Assembly: GCA_948474755.1 (NCBI GenBank)
Contig: CAOLHI010001305.1
Span: 339,251 to 403,250, forward strand
Source: Ctenosaura bakeri
Lineage: Eukaryota; Chordata; Lepidosauria; Squamata; Iguanidae
Length of the DNA stretch: 64,000 nucleotides
Direction of reading: 5' to 3'
The position numbers and the translations under genes were made by a program. The notes under the pieces are model-generated. The model worked only from the letters and a program-made list of their open reading frames with translations. It had not been told where the DNA came from and did no database searches. This document shows positions 57,885 to 64,000 of this stretch, one piece after another. Position 1 is the first letter of the stretch; each line of letters begins with the position of its first letter.

Positions 57885-57982
57885 CTCCTAGTGTATGAAG
57901 GCACAGAGACCACGAAGAAGAAGAACAGGTTGCTTACCTGTAACTGTGGTTCTTCGAGTGGTCATCTGTGCCATCTACACAC
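57885..57982 (+). repeat. Internal complementary region, DIRS copy 2
   Basis: Near-identical to the ICR of copy 1, apart from a 3-base deletion in the CCATCATACACAC word. It matches this element's right end well but its left end poorly, because the left end has decayed. Confidence 0.88.
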
Positions 57983-58021
57983 CCGCCCTTCCTCCCCTCT
58001 TTCTCAGGTCCCTGTAGGTTC

Positions 58022-58222
58022 TACGGCGGACGACAGAACTGAGGAGAGACCGTTGCTCGGCGGGAGGAGCATGCGCAGTACCGGCGTGGGGGAGGGGTTC
58101 CCGCCAAGCGAACAAGCTCTAGAAGTTTCCGAACGCTACCGCGCAGGCGCTAAAGCTCCTAGTGTATGATGGCACAGATGACCACTCGAAGAACCACAGT
58201 TACAGGTAAGCAACCTGTTCTT
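58022..58222 (+). repeat. Right inverted terminal repeat, DIRS copy 2
   Basis: Practically identical to the right repeat of copy 1, ending GTAAGCAACCTGTTCTT and including the same NRF1-like word and CAG/GTAAGC donor. Confidence 0.9.
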
Positions 58223-58252
58223 TACACTGGGCTTTGTCATTGATGTTGCAGT

Positions 58253-58253
58253 C

Positions 58254-58310
<57 letters not shown>
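58253..58310 (+). repeat. (AAT)n microsatellite
   Basis: About 18 copies of the trinucleotide AAT/TAA, starting 30 bases after DIRS copy 2. It leads directly into the interspersed repeat that follows. Confidence 0.92.
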
Positions 58311-58311
<1 letters not shown>

Positions 58312-58740
58312 TTCTATCCCCCCTCTCCACATGGATCAAGGCAGCAAACAACATTAAATACATTAATACACTAAAAACATTAAAAAACACACCCAATCCT
58401 TTCCACCCACCAATCTGCCTAAAACCAGCCCCCTAAAACACACAACAGTCCATCAACTATTGAAAGAACAGCAAGACAATTGATGAGAGGCGGTGGAACT
58501 GCTAGTCTGGGAAGGCCTGTCAGAAGAGATCAGTCTTGACTGCTCTTTTAAAGCAGTCAAGACTGGTAATATGCTGGGTCTCCTCCGGCAGGCCATTCCA
58601 TAAGTTGGGAGCGATAGAAGAAAAGGTTCTCTGGATAACCGCAGCCAACCTAGTTCTGACTGGCTGCAGTAAATTCCTCCTAGAGGACCTTTATTTGGTA
58701 ATAAGTCTCATTGGACGGAAGGGAACTTACTTCTGAATAG
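58311..58740. mobile_element. Interspersed repeat, unclassified, with (AAT)n end
   Basis: It starts TTTCTATCCCCCCTCTCCAC, GGCAGCAAACAACATTAAAT and runs through TTTTAAAGCAGTCAAGACTG to CAGGCCATTCCATAAGTTGG. A more diverged relative lies at about 59700-60060 (TTATTCCCTGCCTTTCTC, then CACAGAGCAGCCACTTTCTC). These are common dispersed sequences in squamates; I cannot assign the family. A 66-codon frame inside it is not convincing. Confidence 0.45.
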
Positions 58741-59454
58741 ATGTGCCCAGAAGAGATCACCTAATACAGTTGCCAGAGTGAAAACTAAGGAGGGTTCCAG
58801 TACCTTTAAAAGCTGGGTAGAAGAGGGAATTTGAGCAGGTGTTTCTTGGAAAGCCATCAGGTAACAACCAGCATCTATTGAGATGCCTTCTTCTGTGTAG
58901 CTATTAAAGACACAACAACTCTCCAGTTTTCACTCTGGTAATCCTAGCACCAAAGGGACACTTTGGTTGACTCCAGTGGAGCTGGTATCTTCAGGTCTTC
59001 CAGGAACATGTTTTTTAAAAATGGTATGAACTTAATAAATTGAGCATAATTCTGAAATTAGTCACTGCACACAGAAAACGTCTTATAGAGGAAGGCAAGT
59101 AGCAATAGAGGGAGAGAGAGGCTTACAGGGGATATTTTTCAATGGGAAAATAGAACACAGAGAAGGAGTAATTTCACCTCCCCCTAGACCATGTCATAGG
59201 CTTAGTCTCGATTAGGGCCCCATAGCTGCCGGTTAGTTTTAAAGAATTCTCAAAATTGGATTCAATTCAAATCTGCTTGAATTCTGGGTGCAAATTTGTC
59301 ATTACATCAGGTAGTCTGAAGATGCATTTTTACAAATCATGCTAATTCGAAAGAGATAATAACACATAGATAATGCATAGTTTCCACCTTGTGAGCGCTA
59401 TTTTTTCTTGAATCTTTCACTGATCAGGAGTTTAGATTAGATTAAATGAGAGAT

Positions 59455-59530
59455 GGGCAGTAAACATCTCCAGGTGTTGTTGGATTGCAACTCCTATCAG
59501 CCTTATATGATACAGCAAATGGTGAGGAAT
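59455..59530. mobile_element. Fragment of short palindromic MITE-like repeat
   Basis: AAACATCTCCAGGTGTTGTT, GGATTGCAACTCCTATCAGC and GGTGAGGAATGACAAGA match the same dispersed family as the copies near 38045 and 44590. Confidence 0.45.
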
Positions 59531-59561
59531 GACAAGAATAGCAGGTGATCATCATCAACAT

Positions 59562-59690
59562 CTTGTTGTTGTTGTTGTTGTTGTTGTTGTGTACCTTCAA
59601 GTCATTTCTGACTTATGGTGACCCTGAGGTGAACCTATCACAAGGTTGGGTTTCTATGGCCAAGTTACTCTTGTCCTATGCATAAACCAC
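59562..59690 (-). mobile_element. tRNA-type SINE 3' part, antisense, with (TTG)n tail
   Basis: A (TTG)n run of about nine units at 59562-59590 is the inverted (CAA)n SINE tail. Then come GTGTACCTTCAAGTCATTTC, TGACTTATGGTGACCCTGAG and GAACCTATCACAAGG. This is the standard 3' part of the squamate SINE. The tRNA-like head is missing. Confidence 0.7.
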
Positions 59691-60060
59691 ACCATTTAAA
59701 TTTATTTAAATTTATTCCCTGCCTTTCTCTCAAAGCATGACACAAGGTGGCTTTCTACAAATTAAAAAAATAAAACAAAACCCTAAAAAAAAAATCATAC
59801 GGATTTTTTTTTTAAATAAACAATTCTGTTAAAAATACGAAGTTATAACAGTTTAAAACACATTTAAAACAAAATTTAAAAACCCAAAAAGTACAGCATA
59901 GCCCATTAAAAATACCTTCTGTCATAACAAATTAAGATCCAAAGGCCAGCAGGTCTTTGCCTGCCGGTGGAAAGAAAGCAAACAGAGGACCAATTGAGTT
60001 TCCTCTGATAGGGAATCCTACAACCTCACAGAGCAGCCACTTTCTCCAATTTCCTCACCA

Positions 60061-60846
60061 AACAGAATATAAACACCACTGTTTCCATATATGAGTCAAT
60101 TCCAGTAGGTGGTGGTAGAAGACTGCTGCTCTGCCCCATAGCATTCAGGTTATGAGTTTCTGCAGAGTTCCATCATGGCTGTGATACCATCTAACACAGA
60201 ACCTGGAAGTCATGAGTTGCCAGCAACGTAGTTACCTGTAACTAGTTACTTTTTGGGTAACAAAGGTATTGCAAAATAACAAAAGGAATAGGAAGGAAGG
60301 ACGATTATTGGTATAATGTAACATTTTCTTGTCACTTTCAATGGCTACTTTTAAAGAATATTTTAAGGCATTTTTAGAAGAAGTTTGTCAGGAATTTTCC
60401 AGTTTTTATTCCAACCCTGGTGGCTTTTTCCCCCAAAGAAATGGAAAGTAATGGAAAAAATAACAAGCAGGAGATTGATCGTTGGAGAAAGTTACTTTAC
60501 AACCTTTCCCCCCTCTTTTCTCTCTCCTCCCCTTAATGATTTGTTTTAAATTGGTCTTTAAATTTTATTTTTCTTAATGAACTTGTTTTAACTCATTTTA
60601 CAGATAGCCACTTTCAACTGCATTATAAAACTAATCCAAAGAATCAATAAATTCATTAATTCATTCCATTAAGGCTTGAATCCTCCGCTTTTTGAAACAA
60701 AATTGTAGGGCAAAGAATTCTAAGAGGGTCACACTGAATGCCCTTTTATTCGGAAGACAACTACAAATGATTTTACCAGATCCCCTGCTTTTATGTGGAG
60801 TGATTCTGAAAGGTCTTTTCAGGCAAAATACTTGAAGAAGTTCTAG
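60061..60846. other. Intergenic, nothing recognised
   Basis: No gene or repeat family that I can support. Confidence 0.55.
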
Positions 60847-60850
60847 GCCA

Positions 60851-61020
60851 TTTCCTCACTAGCCTGTTATAGCGCAATGATTCCACTTTCAACATCCTCT
60901 GGAATCTTGGGGTTTGCAGTTTCGGGAGGGGCCTGACGGCCCCTCCCGAAACTGCAAACCCCAGGATTCCAGAGGATGTTGAAAGTGGAATCATCGCGCT
61001 ATAACAGGCTAGTGCGGAAA
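60851..61020. repeat. Near-perfect long palindrome (83-bp arms, 4-bp loop)
   Basis: Arms 60851-60933 and 60938-61020 pair with only three mismatches by my count; the loop is TGAC. The centre reads GGGAGGGGCC/TGAC/GGCCCCTCCC. Outer words (GCCTGTTATAGCGC, ATGATTCCACTTTCAACA) occur in more decayed form at 42046-42228, so this is a foldback-type non-autonomous DNA element. RNA from it would form a long hairpin. Confidence 0.92.
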
Positions 61021-61269
61021 GTATGCTAGAGAAGCCTTCAGTGCCTCAGTAATGCTAACAGCTTTTCTCATGGGACTTTCTCACTTCTCTTGCTATTGCT
61101 CATGTTATAGCAGATTTTCTGTATGAATCAAGAGTTCAAATTTACCATTAAAAAAGGGAAAAGAAATTCAGGCAGAAACAGTTTAGGTAAAATAAAATGT
61201 TTTGCACGGGGGACATGTTACTCAAATATCCATTTATGGAAAGTGCACACAGTTGGCTCTCAGGTTCAA

Positions 61270-61375
61270 AGTAAAGCACACCTGGGCTGCAATTCTATGT
61301 GCACTTTTGTGGGAACCACAGCTGAACACAGTGGGACTTACTTCTGAGTACATATGCATAGGACTGCACTGCATA
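61270..61375. repeat. Common squamate interspersed repeat (GGGACTTACTTCTGAGTA-type)
   Basis: GGGCTGCAATTCTATGTGCAC, then CACAGTGGGACTTACTTCTG and ATATGCATAGGACTGCACTG. It matches the well-known dispersed short repeat with self-complementary ends (GCAATCCTATGCA type). It has no coding capacity. Confidence 0.5.
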
Positions 61376-61397
61376 AGCTATGCTATCTTTATTTAAA

Positions 61398-61560
61398 CGC
61401 CTTCAACTCCAACTTACAGCAATTCTTTCATGGGGTATTCTTGCAAGAATTTTTTAGAAGAGGTTTGCCACTGCCTTCCTCTAAGGCTGAGAGAGTGTGA
61501 CTTGTCATTGGCCACTCAGTGGGTTTCTAGGGCTAAAGGAGTTCACTTTCATTATACATT
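61398..61560 (-). mobile_element. tRNA-type SINE fragment, antisense
   Basis: CGCCTTCAACTCCAACTTAC, GTTTGCCACTGCCTTCCTCT, GGCTGAGAGAGTGTGACTTG and CCACTCAGTGGGTTTCTAGG follow the order of the inverted SINE body. It reaches further toward the head than the other copies but has no intact A and B boxes. Confidence 0.6.
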
Positions 61561-62469
61561 TGTTAAGAATATTCCAGTGGGCAGTGCAGAGTTTATTTTA
61601 ACATTTGGCCAAGAGCACTCACCCCAATTCCCATTTAGCATTTAACATTTTAAATCTTTGGCAGACCAAGCATTTTCATTCCTTCTGAACTTTTCAGTTC
61701 CTGTGGTGCTTGGTGATATAAAACTGGGTGGCTAAAAGTGAATATGACAATTTGATTCTTTTTTTGCAAGTGTTTTCCCCCAAGAGGAATGCAATGCAGC
61801 CTGGCTCTGCAGCTTAATCTATTGATCCTCTAGATGTTCTTTGTAATCCCTAGCCTGTCTGCTGTAAGAGACGATGGGCATGAATAGTTTACCAATATCT
61901 GAAGGGTTGCTGCTTCTCCATCTTTGGCTTAAGTAGACTTTCTAAATTCACTTTTTTCCAATGCACATAAAGACCTCCCTTCAAGCTTGCCTCTACTAGC
62001 ATTTTTATTTGAAATTTGAGATCTCACAACTGAAAGCAAAAGAAAGTATTTCTACACTAAGGGAAAAACCCCTCCATCTTTATCTTCCCCAGTTAATTAG
62101 GGTGTGCTACTGATTATTATAGAATGATAAAACAAAAGGTGTACTAGGAAAATAACAATTTAATTATTTCCCTTTTTCCCCACTTTTTTTTTTTAAAAAA
62201 AAATCCTGATATGACTTTCCCAGAGTGGGCATGCCCCTGTACTAGAAAAGTCCCTTGTGTCTCATTACATTTAATGAAGATTAACCAGTTATTTTTGACT
62301 CGCAATAATCCGACTGTGATCTCTGAAAGTTTTAACATTATATATATATTTAATCATGAAAATATTATATTTGAAAGGCAAGATTATCTGATTTAGTGGT
62401 CTCTCTGGCCTGTACTTTTAAATTTTACTCTATATTGCTAGCAATAGAACTGTTGGCTAGCCTGACTTA
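61561..62469. other. Intergenic, nothing recognised
   Basis: No gene or repeat family that I can support. Confidence 0.55.
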
Positions 62470-63030
62470 GGCCATTTCCTCACGTGGTTATTAAGGCGGG
62501 ACAATGTGTCTTGCCATGGAAGTCTTCTGCACGTTGGAGCAGACTAGGTTTAGTTTATTTACCTTCGTTCCGCACATAATTCCAACTAAATGCACCCCCA
62601 TGTGGTGGTAAAGCGTGCTATTTGAAAACCGGAAGAAATTGGTTTTCCAATTTTCCAGATCGATCCAATTCATACTTTCACAGTGGTCCAAACACGTACA
62701 TTTGCGCCAATGCTAATTGATGGTCAGGGGAGGGCTTGTGGGAGGGGCCAGAGAGTAGTATGGACTTTCGCACGTACACATTTACGCAATGATGCACTAA
62801 ACCATGCAAAAAAAAATGGGGGGGCAACGGGGCAGGGTGAGGGGAGTAGCAGGTGTGGCCACGGCAGAGGCAGTGTGGATTCATGAACTTGCACTCCTCC
62901 GAATCAGAATGGAACATAACGCAGTAGCTGTGCGGAAGGAAATGAGGGAAAGTCCATCTTGTTTGGAGCCCAGAAAATCCGTTAAGAAACGGCACAAACT
63001 GATTCACTAGCCTTGTGCAGAAAGGGCCAT
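62470..63030. mobile_element. Possible non-autonomous DNA transposon
   Basis: The left end GGCCATTTCCTCACGTGG and the inverse of the right end (GGCCCTTTCTGCACAAGG) are similar. The words at 60847-60865 are also alike (GGCCATTTCCTCACTAGCC), which suggests one TIR family. Target duplications are not clear. The interior has no transposase. Confidence 0.45.
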
Positions 63031-63164
63031 AGAGTTAATGAGAGCTGTAGTCTAACAAGTGCTTGGATTGCTATGTTTTTCTAGTCCTGAGATAGAGTGC
63101 ATTTAGAATCCTCCCCACAACTAGGGAGCCAATAATTCAGAGTTCCTGGTCATAGGAAGTATAT

Positions 63165-63405
63165 TGACACTACATTATTCTAGTAGGTAGATGCCACTTT
63201 AATTACCAAGGTCTCATCCTACTGAGATTTGTAGTTTGGTGAGGTACATTCTTCACTAGAGAGCTCTGATACGTTCCCCTCACCAAACTACAAATCCCAG
63301 GATTTCTCAAGATTCCCAACCTACAAATCCCAAGATGTCAAAGGATGGAACTATGGCAGTTGTAATTGGTATCAAATTGCTATACCTGCATAGTACAGGT
63401 GTATT
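63165..63405. repeat. Foldback-type repeat
   Basis: Inverted words GAGATTTGTAGTTTGGTGAGG (about 63221-63241) and CCTCACCAAACTACAAATCC (about 63278-63297) pair almost perfectly. Outer parts also resemble the family with CCACTTTAATTACC and TTGCTATACCTGC ends. It is more decayed than the palindrome at 60851. Confidence 0.55.
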
Positions 63406-63582
63406 CATAGTTTCTCCATGGAAACATAGAATTCTTCTTCAAACTTTCCTACTCAGTGTTGGATGATTAGAGGTGGAGTTGCCAGGAATGGAAAAGTGGG
63501 TGTGGAGTTGGTGTGTATCCCTCTCTGCCCCCTCAGGTTTTCTGAACGGGGCTATAGACCATTTCATTTTTTTCTCAGCGGA

Positions 63583-63624
<42 letters not shown>

Positions 63625-63626
63625 CT
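63583..63626 (+). repeat. (GAT)n microsatellite
   Basis: About 14 copies of GAT/ATG. It makes poly-Asp, poly-Met and poly-Ile frames that are not genes. Confidence 0.95.
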
Positions 63627-64000
63627 TTATTTTTATCCCACTTTTCTTCCTGAGGGGACTCAAAGAGATGGTTTGTGTATTCCCATGAGGAACATTAAGT
63701 GAAATGATCACATATATTTATAAGTTACTTATTATTTTACCTATACATATAATTTATTTACACATGTACACAGGTTTCCATACATATAAAAAAGTTATTA
63801 ACTTTTATTTCTATACGGTATCTCCCTCCCTTCCTTTCCCGCAAGGAACCAAGCAATGAACCACATGCATTAAAATACTCATTCAGTGTAAGTGATAAAA
63901 CTGTTATAAACATTAGAATAAGTTTATCCAAATTTGAAAGGCTGGACAATTGGTTGCCTTAAGAAAAATTGGTTTCATTTACTGAGTCAATAGGGCCTTT
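63627..64000. other. Intergenic, nothing recognised
   Basis: No gene or repeat family seen to the end of the window. Confidence 0.6.

Larger units (their letters stand above)
52185..58222 (+). mobile_element. Young DIRS-type retrotransposon, copy 2 (many indels)
   Basis: Same structure and order as copy 1 over 6.0 kb: left repeat 52185-52345, gag 52506-54947, RT-RNase H-MT from 54949, tyrosine recombinase to TAG 57846-57848, ICR 57885-57982, right repeat 58022-58222. Sequence match to copy 1 is very high in pol, the ICR and the right repeat, but the left repeat, gag and MT region carry many short deletions and poly-C runs. It does not lie within a recognised gene. Confidence 0.92.

Noticed and set aside
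63463..63711. Poly-Asp, poly-Met and poly-Ile frames
   Set aside because: They are translations of a (GAT)n microsatellite.

Overview
The window looks like nuclear DNA of a squamate reptile, most likely a lizard. This is an inference from one vertebrate gene with long introns, nearly identical CR1 LINE ends, young DIRS-type tyrosine-recombinase retrotransposons, a squamate-type L1 3' end, and SINEs that share one tail behind a 5S rRNA-like or a tRNA-type head. I see no bacterial or organelle sequence.

The only clearly functional host gene is RAD23B, on the plus strand. Nine consecutive coding exons (2 to 10) lie at 5919-31692. All have GT/AG borders and compatible phases, and together they encode 390 residues ending in a stop. 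They cover most of the ubiquitin-like domain, the Ala/Pro/Thr linker, UBA1, the XPC-binding domain and UBA2. Exon 1, which should encode about 22 residues, is not recognisable in the window. Instead the window opens with a CpG-rich segment holding a fragment that resembles the start of KIFBP (KIF1-binding protein).

RAD23B intron 5 (14.3 kb) holds a three-layer transposon nest. An old, decayed DIRS element (about 15977-24963) was split by an antisense L1 3' end, and the L1 was split by a young DIRS element (about 16965-23050). The young element has inverted terminal repeats, an internal complementary region, an uninterrupted gag frame, and RT / RNase H / methyltransferase-like / tyrosine recombinase frames broken only by single-base differences in short homopolymers. 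A second close relative lies at about 52185-58222; it has many more frame breaks.

Downstream of RAD23B (33.3-64 kb) I find no host gene. This part is repeat-rich: two near-identical minus-strand CR1 ends and one older CR1, hAT-like elements with 8-bp target duplications, a solo-LTR-like block, foldback elements including an 83-bp-arm palindrome, SINEs, and microsatellites. Short interspersed repeats are called by eye, so family names there are tentative.
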